This document shows positions 1-8,336 of a stretch of DNA of 64,000 bases, piece after piece. Within the stretch, counting starts at the first letter, position 1. Each line of letters begins with the position of its first letter. Location of the stretch: NCBI RefSeq assembly GCF_036227125.1, contig NZ_CP109435.1:1240001-1304000 (forward strand), given 5' to 3'. The position numbers and the translations under genes were made by a program. Under the pieces are notes generated by a model. It did no database searches. It was not told the origin of the DNA and saw only the letters and a list, made by a program, of their open reading frames with translations. Source of the DNA: Streptomyces sp. NBC_01485 (GTDB taxonomy: Bacteria > Actinomycetota > Actinomycetes > Streptomycetales > Streptomycetaceae).

Positions 1-513
1 GTCGCCGCCTGGCAGAGTTCGCTCATCGACATCCAGCGGCGTGCGCCGGTCGTTCGTGACGGTCGCCAGCGACGAGAAGCGGTTCTCCGGAAGGCAGTCC
101 CACAGAGCACCGAGTGGGACCGCGGAGTCCTCCCAGACTGGCGAGTCGAGTGCCTGGGACAGCCGCACGAAGCTGCTGCGGTTGCCCGCCTTGGACGTCG
201 TGACGGCGACGTCGGCGAGAGGGCCGGCGAAAGTCTTGGGGTCCTGGCTGATGCCGTGACCGACGAGCCGCCACTGGTCGCCCTTTACCGGCGCAGTCGC
301 CATGATGGCGCGGCCTGCCTGGCTCAGGCCGTAGAAGATGAGGAGTGGCTGAGTGGCGGGGCCGACGGTGGCGGCGGCACGGAACATTTGCTCTGCCTGT
401 TCCAGGGCGAACACGTACGTTTCGCAGCGCTCCTGGTCTGCGGTCGCGGCCTTCGGCGGCTTCCAGCGCGTTCCGCGCAGCCATCTCCAAAGCTCGTCTC
501 CGGACAAGTTCAT
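1..513 (-). CDS. YaaC-like protein, 3' end cut by window edge
   Basis: The minus-strand frame from the ATG at 513 stays open to the left edge (171 codons). It reads MNLSGDELWRWLRG at the start and contains LLIFYGLSQAGRA, the conserved block of YaaC-like proteins, whose biochemical role is not known. A GTG three codons upstream (522) is an alternative start. It diverges from the lipoprotein gene at 687. It is not part of the tightly overlapping minus-strand chain that starts at 1285, so it may be chromosomal flank. The family call rests on the LLIFYGLSQAG block and the general layout; the C-terminus is not visible. Confidence 0.7.
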   Translation of the reverse strand, partial: MNLSGDELWRWLRGTRWKPPKAATADQERCETYVFALEQAEQMFRAAATVGPATQPLLIFYGLSQAGRAIMATAPVKGDQWRLVGHGISQDPKTFAGPLADVAVTTSKAGNRSSFVRLSQALDSPVWEDSAVPLGALWDCLPENRFSSLATVTNDRRTPLDVDERTLPGGD

Positions 514-686
514 CAGATCCACGCGAGCACCGTAACGCCAACAACGCCCCTTACCGACCAGGTTATTGAGCGCTGCAAGACGTCCAGGGCAGACAAAGGC
601 CATGCTCCGGTCCAGGTTTGACGAACGTAGCGTCACGGGTTGGTCACCGCAGGCTCATCCGGCTGTGCGCATGCCATGGTGCCGGT

Positions 687-1241
687 GTGAGAACCCTCAG
701 AACTCTTGGCATCACAGCACTGGTCGCCGTGGTGGTCACGGCCTGCGGCTCCAGCTCCGACAGCGATGACGAGTCGACCGCCACGCCGACGGCGGGCAGC
801 TCCCCGAGCACGGCCGCCCCGTCGCAGTCCCTGCCGGCGAGTGCGTCGCCGTCCCCAGCCCCTTCGTCTCCGGCCCCGTCGACACCTACCGGCGACCCGG
901 TGACGAGTGAGCCGCCGGCACCTCCCTCGCCTACGGCGGCCGCGCTGTTCCCGGGGCACAAGGTGCAGCAGCTCGAAGACAGTGTCATCGCGAACCGAGA
1001 GTCGTACGGCAAGGGTTGGCCGTGGAAGACGTCCGACGTGGTGATGGCGTGCAGCGACTCGATAGGGGGCGGCGCGTACCTGAACGCGGCGGACGGCGAG
1101 AACTACCTGCTGACGGGCACCATCACACAGCAGGGCTTCGTGAAGAGCAACGCGGGCACGGAGCTGTGGAACGGCAAGGACGGCGACGCGTACGCGGAGT
1201 GGCTGGACGCCGGCGCGAAGCTCTGCCCGGATGCTGCGTAG
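687..1241 (+). CDS. secreted lipoprotein, unknown function
   Basis: The GTG at 687 gives a short basic N-terminus, a hydrophobic stretch (GITALVAVVV) and the lipobox VTAC, so the mature protein should be lipidated at Cys22 or so and anchored outside the membrane. A long Ser/Pro/Ala/Thr linker follows, then a ~90-residue C-terminal domain with two Cys (VVMACSDS and AKLCPDAA) that may form a disulphide. The open frame extends back to 618, but upstream codons do not resemble a signal peptide. It is the only plus-strand gene between the left edge and 37 kb and may mark the chromosomal side of the left junction. I do not recognise the domain. Confidence 0.7.
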   Translation: MRTLRTLGITALVAVVVTACGSSSDSDDESTATPTAGSSPSTAAPSQSLPASASPSPAPSSPAPSTPTGDPVTSEPPAPPSPTAAALFPGHKVQQLEDSVIANRESYGKGWPWKTSDVVMACSDSIGGGAYLNAADGENYLLTGTITQQGFVKSNAGTELWNGKDGDAYAEWLDAGAKLCPDAA

Positions 1242-1284
1242 CGAGGGAGACCCCGCCCGTCGGCAGGGCGCGACCCGCCACGGG

Positions 1285-1626
1285 CTACTTCCCGATTCGG
1301 ATTCTCTCGCTGTCAAGGAGAGCGGTGTGGGTTGCCGAGATGAGCAGAAGGAGTACGAGCAGGAGGCCCGTCCAGTTTTGCGGATCGTTTCCAGACACGG
1401 CAGTCGCAAAGATGAGCACCGCAACTTCGACTGCGACGTAGACGCCGGCCAGCCACGGCTTGATGACTCCCTTCACCGCCGCGGCCACAAGCGGCACCGC
1501 GGCGAGGAGGCCGAGGCTCAAGACGGGGACCAGGGTCCAAACAACTCGGGCGAGGGTCGAGCCGAACATGCGCGGCCGGGGTGGGGTGATCGGTGCGTTG
1601 ACGTACGGATTCGGGCTGTAGGTCAT
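1285..1626 (-). CDS. small membrane protein, three hydrophobic segments
   Basis: A protein of 113 residues from the ATG at 1625/1626 (MTYSPNPYVN). A proline-rich cytosolic N-terminus precedes hydrophobic segments at roughly residues 24-46, 50-72 and 78-98. An ATG four codons upstream (1638) is less likely because the protein starts typically for Streptomyces Pro-rich membrane proteins at MTYSP. It is convergent with the lipoprotein gene at 687. Function unknown; it could be chromosomal or element cargo. Confidence 0.65.
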   Translation of the reverse strand: MTYSPNPYVNAPITPPRPRMFGSTLARVVWTLVPVLSLGLLAAVPLVAAAVKGVIKPWLAGVYVAVEVAVLIFATAVSGNDPQNWTGLLLVLLLLISATHTALLDSERIRIGK

Positions 1627-1820
1627 GGGTGTCCCCAAGGTCGTTGCGTGGGACGGTCATTGTGGAGACCGAGACGGAGGCACGGCGGGGCGTATGCACG
1701 CTTCGTGTCGATTTCGTTACGCTGCACAGCCTCAAGTGGCGGAGGAGGCGAGGTGCGGCTCTGTGAAGGCCCCGCACCGGGCGTTTCGGGCGAGGCCGTC
1801 TCACGGGGGCGGATACATGG

Positions 1821-2246
1821 TCAGAGGCTGGTGAGGATCCCCGCGGCGACCAGCAGGACGAACACGATGGCGAGCAGCACCTTCACCGCCAGCACACCAC
1901 CCACCACCCGGCCTATCCACCGGTCCATGCGCTCCCTGTGCTCCTGGTGCCTCGCCTCCAGCCGGGCAGCCAGCAGTGCCTCCGACTCCGCCGCCCGCGT
2001 CCGGGTCGGCAGCCCGGAGCCGTCGGCGCGTTCCTGCTGGCAGAACAGAGCCTCGCCGAGGCGGTCGTCGAGGATGGCGACGTCTCGGTGAAGGCGTCCG
2101 CCGCAGCGTGGACACGTCCGGACCGCTTTCCTGGGGCTGCACCCGAAGCAGGGGCCTTCGATGGTGTGGGCGCGGCTCCATCCCCAGCCGTCGTCTTGCC
2201 GGTACCGCCAGTTGAAGCACGGCGTGAGGTCCCCGTTGGCGGGCAC
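1821..2246 (-). CDS. zinc-ribbon-like protein with C-terminal membrane anchor
   Basis: 141 residues. The first half has paired cysteines (C10, then GPCFGC and RTCPRCGG), suggesting a small metal-binding domain. A charged helical middle follows, and the last ~35 residues contain one strong hydrophobic segment (VLLAIVFVLLVAAGIL), so it is probably tail-anchored with the metal-binding part in the cytoplasm. An upstream in-frame extension is not supported by composition. It is separated from the gene at 1285 by 194 bases in which I see no gene. Function unknown. Confidence 0.6.
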   Translation of the reverse strand: MPANGDLTPCFNWRYRQDDGWGWSRAHTIEGPCFGCSPRKAVRTCPRCGGRLHRDVAILDDRLGEALFCQQERADGSGLPTRTRAAESEALLAARLEARHQEHRERMDRWIGRVVGGVLAVKVLLAIVFVLLVAAGILTSL

Positions 2247-2286
2247 TACGTGGCCTCCTCAACCGGACGCGTGGGCCCACCCCGCA

Positions 2287-2724
2287 TCAGACAGAACCCG
2301 TCGTCTTCGTGGATACCCGGGCCGCCCGGAAGGTCTCGGCCTGCGCCTCGGTGATCTCTGTGCCGTCCAGCAGCCAGGCGTGGTGGCCATCGACGTAGTG
2401 GTTATGGAAGTTCGTGGCGACACCGCCCACGTTGACCTGATCGATCTCCTTGACGAGCCGTCCGTCGCAGTAGGTCTCACGCCGGACCATGCTGCTCCTC
2501 ACTGTCTGTTTGGACCCGTACAGGACGCGATGGACAACGCGGTCGCGGACGTGCGGTGGCACCTGCTCGCTGTCCATGGCCTGCCTCAGGACGGTGAGCA
2601 TCTGGCGGAGCCATTCGAGCTGGGCGTGGTAAAGCGGGTCCTCGAGGTGCGCCTCGCGCGCCAGCAGTCGGCGGCCGATGTAGGCGCGCAGCAGCGCGTC
2701 CACTTGGTCGGGAGTGGCGGTCAT
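2287..2724 (-). CDS. hypothetical element protein
   Basis: 145 residues from the ATG at 2724, which overlaps the stop of the upstream gene by four bases (ATGA), so translation is likely coupled. The N-terminal half is predicted helical (LLRAYIGRRLLAREAHLED), the middle is Cys-poor, and the C-terminal half has a HNHYVDGHHAWLLDG stretch rich in His. I recognise no domain. The His run might suggest metal binding but it is not an HNH motif in proper spacing. Confidence 0.6.
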   Translation of the reverse strand: MTATPDQVDALLRAYIGRRLLAREAHLEDPLYHAQLEWLRQMLTVLRQAMDSEQVPPHVRDRVVHRVLYGSKQTVRSSMVRRETYCDGRLVKEIDQVNVGGVATNFHNHYVDGHHAWLLDGTEITEAQAETFRAARVSTKTTGSV

Positions 2725-3038
2725 GGGCAGCCCTTCGACGGTGGGGTGATGAGCTGGAGGACTGCGCCGCCGGCGCGGACTATGCGCAGTGCGAGGGAGC
2801 GGGCCGCGCCGATCGGGTGGCGCGCGAATCCGGCGCAGATGGCGGGTGTTGGCGTGCCGATCGTGGCGTGGCAGACGATGTGTCCTTCGTCTGCCATGGC
2901 GGCCTGGGTCATCTCTTGAACGCGTCCGGGCGCCAGGTGCGCCAGGTCGCCGGGCCGGTAGATGCAGGTGTCGCACAAGACGGTGCACTGGCGCACGACG
3001 CCGGTAGGCCCGTCCGCTACGTCTGTCGCGGGGTTCAT
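2721..3038 (-). CDS. Cys-containing hypothetical protein
   Basis: 105 residues from the ATG at 3038. A C-x8-CTVLCDTC-like cluster near residues 17-26, followed by His and a lone Cys (VCHATIG, AICAGFAR), suggests a small metal-binding or Fe-S-like site. The protein ends in the ATGA overlap with the next gene. The same layout (Cys cluster, then ARHPIGAARSLA) occurs in many Streptomyces element proteins I cannot name by function. Confidence 0.6.
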   Translation of the reverse strand: MNPATDVADGPTGVVRQCTVLCDTCIYRPGDLAHLAPGRVQEMTQAAMADEGHIVCHATIGTPTPAICAGFARHPIGAARSLALRIVRAGGAVLQLITPPSKGCP

Positions 3039-3069
3039 GTAGAAGCACCGTCCCGGCCGAGGGCGGTCG

Positions 3070-4386
3070 TCACGGGGCGGCGTCCGCGCAGCCGCAGCGG
3101 ATCCCGCCGAGATGCTCGGGCGGGTTCGGCTCAACGGTGCGCAGGTTCGGGCAGCGGTCCGGGAAGCCGGGGCAGAGCTTCCGCGAGATTCCGATGCAGT
3201 CCGCAGCGATCAGGACGTCCACGCCGCAGCCCGGCATCGTGCACGTGCCGCCGTCGGGCAGGTCTTCGGACGTGACCGGGTGGAAGTCCCCGCTGTCGAG
3301 GCACCGCTGACCGGGGTGGTGGGCCGTGCAGCGCAGGAGTCGGCCGCCCTTGGACCGGTAGGCCACGACCCGGTCGGCCTCCCGTGCCTGGGTGCCGGGC
3401 TGCCCCACGACAGCGGGCCTGTGGTGCGGGCAGTCGTCGCCCAGCGTCCAGCCGCTGATCATGTCCACCGTGTCGCCAGGCTGGTCGAGGTAGCGGGCCG
3501 GGTTCGTCTGCCTGGTGAACGGGCGACAGGTGCAGCCGGGGACGCCGAACATCGGCTCCTCAGCGGGCTGCTCCCCGCCAACGGGCGCTGCGGCGACCTG
3601 GTCGGTGTCCCGGCCGTGGAAGCGGTCGAGGACCGCCAGGGCGTGACGCATATCCGCCTCCGTCGGGTGCGGCTCTCGTGGGGTGTCCTGCATCTCGGGC
3701 TGCTCCCCGACAGCGGGCGTGTCCTCGGCGTACTCGAAGATCAGGCGCGGGTCGACGGCAAGGAGGTGCTCGTGCCCCGGAACGTCGTGCATCCGACCCA
3801 TCGACGCCCCGCAGTAGCAGCCGACGACCGGAGGCCAGCCCTCTATCCGCAGTTCGGCGCGCAAGCCTTCCAGTGACGGGGTGCGGCCGATCTGCATGAA
3901 GGCGGCGCGGGCCTCGGTGAACTCGGGCTCGGCCTCAGTCTCGGGCTGGGGTGCCTCGGCCAGACGGCGCAGCAGGTACGCGACGGACCGGGCACCGCGC
4001 GCCGCCCGCGCATCGTGGTTGCCGGTTTCGAGGCGGTGGGCTTCCTCGCGGGCCACGTCGGCGGCTTCCCGCAGCACGGCGGCCCGGTCCGCGGGCGCAG
4101 GCAGCACAGCCAGCACCGCATCGGCGAGGGTGCCGAACTCTGAGTCATCCAGCTCGTCGACGTTCCGACCTGCCCCAACCTCGTCGAGGAACTGCTGGGC
4201 GATGGCGAGCCGAATGCGGTCCCGCAGCGCGGCCTGTGTGGGCGGCCCGGCGGCAGACACCACGGCAGGCGCGGCGATCTCGTCCAACAGCGCACGAGCC
4301 GGACCGCACCAGTCGACGGTGCCGGAGCCAGGAATCGAGGCGATGAGTGCGAAGAACCGGTCGCGTGCCGGGATCGTGTCGGTCAC
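3070..4386 (-). CDS. large multi-Cys element protein, unknown function
   Basis: 438 residues, start GTG 4386 overlapping the upstream stop as GTGA. The N-terminal ~140 residues are helical and include DRAAVLREAADVAREEAH, a segment seen again in the product of 10034-10738. The middle is acidic and variable. The last ~150 residues carry many Cys/His pairs (GCTCRPF, DDCPHHRP, RCTAHH, TCTMPGCG, RCPN, IRCGCAD), which look like two or three zinc-ribbon-type sites. It probably acts as a modular nucleic-acid or protein binder, but this is inference. Confidence 0.65.
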   Translation of the reverse strand: MTDTIPARDRFFALIASIPGSGTVDWCGPARALLDEIAAPAVVSAAGPPTQAALRDRIRLAIAQQFLDEVGAGRNVDELDDSEFGTLADAVLAVLPAPADRAAVLREAADVAREEAHRLETGNHDARAARGARSVAYLLRRLAEAPQPETEAEPEFTEARAAFMQIGRTPSLEGLRAELRIEGWPPVVGCYCGASMGRMHDVPGHEHLLAVDPRLIFEYAEDTPAVGEQPEMQDTPREPHPTEADMRHALAVLDRFHGRDTDQVAAAPVGGEQPAEEPMFGVPGCTCRPFTRQTNPARYLDQPGDTVDMISGWTLGDDCPHHRPAVVGQPGTQAREADRVVAYRSKGGRLLRCTAHHPGQRCLDSGDFHPVTSEDLPDGGTCTMPGCGVDVLIAADCIGISRKLCPGFPDRCPNLRTVEPNPPEHLGGIRCGCADAAP

Positions 4387-5090
4387 TGTTCGGATCCCCT
4401 CGTGTAGAAACGGGCGCGGACTCCGAGCAGCCACGTCTCGACGACGGCTTCATCGGGCCGGTCCGGCAGCACTGAATGCTTCTCGTCGAACGCGGCCTCG
4501 CATTCGGCGAGCAGCGGCCGGGCGGCTGCGGAGTCGGCGGCGACCCGCTCGCCGAAGTCGTGGTACGCCTCGGGGTCTTCGACGCGGATCGTGAGTCGGC
4601 CGGTGGTGTACAGCTCGAGGCCCTGGTGGCACAGCCGCTTCAGGTGCCGGGCGTGCTTGGCGGTGCGCTTGCGGGTGTCGGCGGAGAACGAGCCGTCGCC
4701 GCGGGCCTCGAGCCGTCGGAACTGCTGGGTGGCGTAGCCGAGGTAGGCGTCGCGGACCTTCTTCGCGGACAGGAACGCGCTCCGCAGGCCGATCAGCTCG
4801 TCGCCCAGGGGTGTTCGTACCTCGTACAGCTCGTCGGGTATCCAGACGAGCTCCATGACGGTGGGGTTGCCGCCGAGGGCGAGCCGGCACCACTTCGCGG
4901 CCTCGTGCAAGGTGCGGTCCGGGTGGGTGGTGACGTGCGACTCGGTGTACCGGTGCAGGCCGTGCAGCTGCTCGGTGGGTGTGGCGAAGATGCCGAGTCG
5001 GTCGACGTCGGAGCCTTCGCGGGCGAGGCCGTACGCGGTCGAGCCGACGATCCCGGAGAGCAGGACGTTCACGACGTTCGGGACCGTCAC
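4383..5090 (-). CDS. MNT-type nucleotidyltransferase (RlaP/COG3541-like)
   Basis: 235 residues from GTG 5090. The N-terminus has the minimal nucleotidyltransferase signature: GSTAYGLAREGSDVD followed by RLGIFA, i.e. GS plus a DxD pair that binds the metal and NTP. The helical C-terminal part resembles the predicted DNA-polymerase-beta-superfamily proteins COG3541 (RlaP/YcgL type), some of which are linked to RNA repair. It overlaps both neighbours (GTGA). Start chosen because codons upstream belong to the 73-aa gene in another frame. The substrate here is unknown; the presence of tRNA-like genes at 13.7-14.3 kb makes RNA a plausible one. Confidence 0.85.
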   Translation of the reverse strand: MTVPNVVNVLLSGIVGSTAYGLAREGSDVDRLGIFATPTEQLHGLHRYTESHVTTHPDRTLHEAAKWCRLALGGNPTVMELVWIPDELYEVRTPLGDELIGLRSAFLSAKKVRDAYLGYATQQFRRLEARGDGSFSADTRKRTAKHARHLKRLCHQGLELYTTGRLTIRVEDPEAYHDFGERVAADSAAARPLLAECEAAFDEKHSVLPDRPDEAVVETWLLGVRARFYTRGSEQ

Positions 5091-5308
5091 AGCCGTCCTC
5101 CTTGCTTGTGCTGGGCAATGTGGGCGTGGGCGGCGGTCATGCAGGCCCGCCACCCGGCGCGGTCCAGGACCGACGACCGGGCGATGAGCATCGGGATGCC
5201 GTCGCTGCCGCAGGGCCGGCATCTGGCGCCCCACGCGCGGCCGGGCGGCGCGGTGTTGAAGCCGACGGGCGGGAAGGTCGCGGGCCGGACCTGTAGGGGC
5301 GCGCGCAT
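5087..5308 (-). CDS. small hypothetical protein
   Basis: 73 residues from ATG 5308, joined to the upstream gene by a TGATG junction and to the nucleotidyltransferase gene by a GTGA overlap. It has one CRPCGS pair-like site and a helical end (ARSSVLDRAGWRACMTAA). The double overlap is the main reason for calling it. No function can be assigned. Confidence 0.55.
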   Translation of the reverse strand: MRAPLQVRPATFPPVGFNTAPPGRAWGARCRPCGSDGIPMLIARSSVLDRAGWRACMTAAHAHIAQHKQGGRL

Positions 5309-5784
5309 CAGGCTGTCTCTCCGGCGACTGACTCGGCTGCCGCCCAGGCGTCCACGGCAGCGCGGACGCTGTCGGCGGGGTGCCAGTACGGCGCTTGGCC
5401 CTCGGGTACCTGGTCGCCGGCCAGCAGCGCTCGAACGGTGTCGACGATGGCGGCGGGGTCGGCGTAGCGGCCGAGGTTCGGCAGGAACTCGGGGTCCTGG
5501 ACCAGGTGGCCGTTGTCCTTGCGGGCGGCCCACTGCCACTGCTCGGCTGGGTGATCCCATACGAGGGCGATGCCGTGCGGGTGCTTCTCGGTGTTCAGTG
5601 CGGGGTGCTCACCGTCCCACAGCAGGTAGGCGTCGAGCATGCAGGCGAGGCCGTACAGGTCGTCGTCGCGGTACCGGTCGAGCTCGGCGTCCGAGGTCCA
5701 CCCGTCAGTCGGCTCCAGCCCCGCAGCGGTGAGGGCGTCCGTGACGGCGAAGATGTACGGGTCGTGCGGAAGCGGCCTGCTCAT
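5308..5784 (-). CDS. hypothetical element protein
   Basis: 158 residues, acidic, with no transmembrane segment or Cys cluster. It begins MSRPLPHDPYIFAVTDAL and contains two Trp-rich stretches (LVWDHPAEQWQW, YWHPADSVRAAVDAW). This family is familiar from Streptomyces mobile elements but has no known function. It lies between the DUF6248-like gene and the 73-aa gene in the leftward chain. Confidence 0.65.
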   Translation of the reverse strand: MSRPLPHDPYIFAVTDALTAAGLEPTDGWTSDAELDRYRDDDLYGLACMLDAYLLWDGEHPALNTEKHPHGIALVWDHPAEQWQWAARKDNGHLVQDPEFLPNLGRYADPAAIVDTVRALLAGDQVPEGQAPYWHPADSVRAAVDAWAAAESVAGETA

Positions 5785-5801
5785 CGACTTATCAACTCCG
5801 T

Positions 5802-6356
5802 TCAGAAGAGAGGTGTTTGGTTCGGCCGGATGGCTGGCGCCGGGCGGCTGGGCGTCTTGGCTGGCACGGGTTCCGGCTCGGCCTGCTGGGGTTCGGGCGC
5901 GGCCGGCGGCGGGCCGGACCTATCGCACGGGCAGCGGCACCACCACACGCAGGGCTCGCCGCCCGGGCGCAGGATGAGCCTCGCGACGGTGCGACCGCGG
6001 TGGTTGTGCACCCAGTCCACGTTGTCGCAGACGTCGGGGCCGCCCTTCTGCCGGTGCATGCACCACTCGCAGCGCCCCGCGAGGCAGTTCCAGCACGTGC
6101 CCTTCTCGCAGAACGACCAGCGCCAGAACCCCCAGGCGTAGCCGTCGTCGATGAGATGGAAGGGCTTGGTCCAGACTTGCTCGCGAACCCAGGCACCCTC
6201 CTCCTCCGACATGGGCGAGGGGTTGGGCACCGGGTCGACGAGCCCGAGGTGCAACATGCGGTGGAAACACAAGGCCTGGACACCGGCCAGGACCGCCTGC
6301 TCCGCCTCCGTGAGCTTGCGCTGAGGCCGACGTGGCGGGGATATCGGCGCCGTCAC
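5802..6356 (-). CDS. DUF6248-like protein
   Basis: 184 residues from GTG 6356 (GTGA overlap with the upstream gene). It contains GAWVREQVWTKPF, then a Cys-rich block CEKGTCWNCLAGRC and C-x2-H-x-QKGGP, then HRGRTVARLIL and CRCPCD, which together match the DUF6248 layout as I remember it. The Cys/His block probably binds zinc. The C-terminus is Pro-rich and likely disordered. A second member of the same type is encoded at 26527-26946. Function unknown. Confidence 0.7.
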   Translation of the reverse strand: MTAPISPPRRPQRKLTEAEQAVLAGVQALCFHRMLHLGLVDPVPNPSPMSEEEGAWVREQVWTKPFHLIDDGYAWGFWRWSFCEKGTCWNCLAGRCEWCMHRQKGGPDVCDNVDWVHNHRGRTVARLILRPGGEPCVWWCRCPCDRSGPPPAAPEPQQAEPEPVPAKTPSRPAPAIRPNQTPLF

Positions 6357-6532
6357 CGCTTCCTCCGGGCGTACCAGCGGGCGAAGCGCAGTGCGAGCCG
6401 CCCGCGGAGGGTGGCCGACAGGGACTTCTCCAGGTCGGCGTACAGCCGGGCGACCCGCATCTCGATGCCGGCCTGGCGGAGGTCGTCCATGGTGGGGCCG
6501 AAGTCATCGTCTCGGTAGTTCCGGGCGCTCAT
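6353..6532 (-). CDS. small basic hypothetical protein
   Basis: 59 residues from ATG 6532, overlapping both neighbours by four bases. It begins MSARNYRDDDFGPTMDDLR and ends in a basic helix (LRFARWYARRKR). A nucleic-acid or membrane-surface role is possible but unsupported. Confidence 0.55.
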   Translation of the reverse strand: MSARNYRDDDFGPTMDDLRQAGIEMRVARLYADLEKSLSATLRGRLALRFARWYARRKR

Positions 6533-7005
6533 TCGCCGATCGCCTCCGCCGCGAACCAGGCCCGCACGAAGGCACTCCATCCGTCTTCGCTGAGCTTCAT
6601 GTCCGTCCGGCGGCTGCTGAGGTAGCGAGAGACGGCTTGTTGGCCGACACCGAGCACCTCGGCAAGCTGCTGCTGAACGCCCGGGCGCGGACCGCGCTTG
6701 GCAGGCTGCCAGCCCAGCGGCGGTTCGGGGACCGACCCCCGGATTGCAGGGTCCGCGGCCCGCCAAGCGTCCAGGGATCTGCCGTGCGCGGCCCGGGCAT
6801 CACGCGCGCGCTCGGTGTCACGCTTCTGCTGCTCGCGGATGCATCCGTACAAGTGGGCCAACGCTTCCCTCGGCTCGCCCAGTCTGGCCAGGTCACCGAT
6901 GCTGGCAGGTGCCTGGAAGTGCTGCCCGTAGGGGAAAGCAAAGTCGGCGAGCAACCATCGGCCGTCATCGTGGCCGTACAGAATCCGCACGCGGTCCTCG
7001 CTCAT
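6529..7005 (-). CDS. HTH-containing hypothetical regulator
   Basis: 158 residues from ATG 7005 (ATGA overlap). The N-terminal half carries YGHDDGRWLLADFAF, the middle is a charged helix (CIREQQKRDTERARDARAA), and residues ~112-135 (QQQLAEVLGVGQQAVSRYLS) form a convincing helix-turn-helix of the XRE/Cro type. It is one of several DNA-binding proteins in the leftward chain. Target unknown. Confidence 0.65.
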   Translation of the reverse strand: MSEDRVRILYGHDDGRWLLADFAFPYGQHFQAPASIGDLARLGEPREALAHLYGCIREQQKRDTERARDARAAHGRSLDAWRAADPAIRGSVPEPPLGWQPAKRGPRPGVQQQLAEVLGVGQQAVSRYLSSRRTDMKLSEDGWSAFVRAWFAAEAIGE

Positions 7006-7640
7006 TCGCCGGTCACCTCCGCGTCGTCGGCCAGCTGGAGGCCGGCGCGGTCGCAGAAGTCGGCCAGGCTCATGTCGCCGCCGTATGTGTCGCCGGTGTC
7101 GAAGGTGGCGACGCGGCCGTCGGGCGGCTCCGTCCACTGCTCGCTGTCCTCGGTTTCGTAGGCGTCGACGGTGCCGATGCCGGACCGGTAGCGCAGGTAC
7201 AGGTACTGGCCGTCGACAGTCCAAGCGCTCCACTGCGACGGAACGGCCAGACACGTGCGTACAGCGCGCGCGAGGATCAGCGGCGGATCCGGGCGCAGCA
7301 GCCGTAGCCCGCAGCCCTCATCTCCACCAGCGCAACGCACTCCCCTGCGGGTGGCGACGTGTACGTGTTCCCCCGCCTTCACCGCCTCCTCGGCGGCTGC
7401 CGCGATGAGCGCCGTCTTCCCGATCTGCCGGGCGTGCTGCACGGCGATCCGTTGCAGGACCTGTCCGGTGCTCTCCGAGACGGCTCGGAAGGCTCGCATC
7501 AGCCGCTCGGTGTTCGGGAAGATGTGCGTCTCGGCGATCATGCCGTTGGGCAGCTGCCGGACGTAGTGGTAGGCGCGGACGCGACCGCGCTTCACCTGGT
7601 GCAGGGCGCGGTCGGCGTCGGGGTACGGGCGGTAGTTCAC
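7002..7640 (-). CDS. hypothetical element protein
   Basis: 212 residues from GTG 7640. It contains QHARQIGKTALIAAAAEEA, which looks like half of a Walker A loop but lacks the first glycine, and the protein is too small for a standard P-loop ATPase. The C-terminal half is acidic (DTGDTYGGDMSLADFCDRAG). Family not recognised. It is coupled to the HTH gene downstream through an ATGA overlap. Confidence 0.6.
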   Translation of the reverse strand: MNYRPYPDADRALHQVKRGRVRAYHYVRQLPNGMIAETHIFPNTERLMRAFRAVSESTGQVLQRIAVQHARQIGKTALIAAAAEEAVKAGEHVHVATRRGVRCAGGDEGCGLRLLRPDPPLILARAVRTCLAVPSQWSAWTVDGQYLYLRYRSGIGTVDAYETEDSEQWTEPPDGRVATFDTGDTYGGDMSLADFCDRAGLQLADDAEVTGE

Positions 7641-7641
7641 G

Positions 7642-7992
7642 TCAGGCTCCCTCTCTGCGCTGGAACACCCAGTCCCGGGGGCCGAGGAAGATGGCCCTGT
7701 ACTGGCCGGCGCCGTCGCGCGGCGGCCCGGGAAGGCGGGTGCAGTGGCGGTGCAGCTCGCAGTGCATGAGGGCGTCGTCGAGGCGCTCGCGCAGCGGGTG
7801 GCGGATGGTGAAGCCGTCCTCGTCGAACTGGACGATGTGCTCGGTCTCCTGCTCGCGCAGGATCGTGTCCACGGCGTCCGGTCGGGGGCATGCGTCTGCC
7901 GCGCACACGATGGCGCTGTCCAAATCGCGCCGTTGGAGGGTCTCGCCGCAGCCCATCGGGCAGTGGCCGGCGACCGGCAGTTCGCACGTCAC
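7642..7992 (-). CDS. DUF6085-like zinc-ribbon protein
   Basis: 116 residues from GTG 7992 (GTGA overlap). The N-terminus has GHCPMGCGETL and IVCAADACPRPDAVDTIL, a four-Cys ribbon followed by the CPxPDA motif; then HIVQFDEDGFTIRHPLRERL and a CELHRHC site. This order matches DUF6085 proteins of actinobacteria and their phages as I remember them. Function unknown; metal binding is likely. Confidence 0.75.
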   Translation of the reverse strand: MTCELPVAGHCPMGCGETLQRRDLDSAIVCAADACPRPDAVDTILREQETEHIVQFDEDGFTIRHPLRERLDDALMHCELHRHCTRLPGPPRDGAGQYRAIFLGPRDWVFQRREGA

Positions 7993-8336
7993 TCTGGTGC
8001 CTCTTCCTCATCCGGGAGCGGTGCCTGGTCGCGGAAGACGCCCTCGGCGGCCTGCACGATCAGATCCAGGAGCGGGCCCACGGTCGGCTGCTGCTCCAGC
8101 ACGGGCCAGCTCGTGGACCCGTAGCTGGAGTGCAGCCAATGCCGGGCGAGGACCTCGAAGGTGCCGCCCTGCTTCTTGGTCGTGTCCCACAGGTGGATGA
8201 GGTCACCGACCGCGGGCGCGTACAGCGTGTGCATCTTGCCGTCGTAGTGCGGGCTGCTGACGTTGACTGGCTCGTAGTGGAACTGGCCTTGTTCGGCTGG
8301 GGTGCGGATGTAGAAGCTGCACACGATGGGCTTCAT
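7989..8336 (-). CDS. hypothetical element protein
   Basis: 115 residues from ATG 8336. Begins MKPIVCSFYIRTPAEQGQF and has a beta-rich middle with DLIHLWDTTKKQGGTFEVL, then an acidic tail (PLPDEEEAPE). ATGA/GTGA overlaps tie it to both neighbours. No domain recognised. Confidence 0.6.
   Translation of the reverse strand: MKPIVCSFYIRTPAEQGQFHYEPVNVSSPHYDGKMHTLYAPAVGDLIHLWDTTKKQGGTFEVLARHWLHSSYGSTSWPVLEQQPTVGPLLDLIVQAAEGVFRDQAPLPDEEEAPE

Noticed and set aside
2287..2443. Possible HNH nuclease in the 145-aa protein (HNHYVDGHH)
   Set aside because: The His/Asn residues are in one short run without the beta-beta-alpha metal spacing or zinc Cys pairs of HNH domains.
7002..7640. Possible P-loop ATPase or terminase fragment (RQIGKTALIA)
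   Set aside because: The first Gly of Walker A is missing, no Walker B is seen and the protein is only 212 residues.
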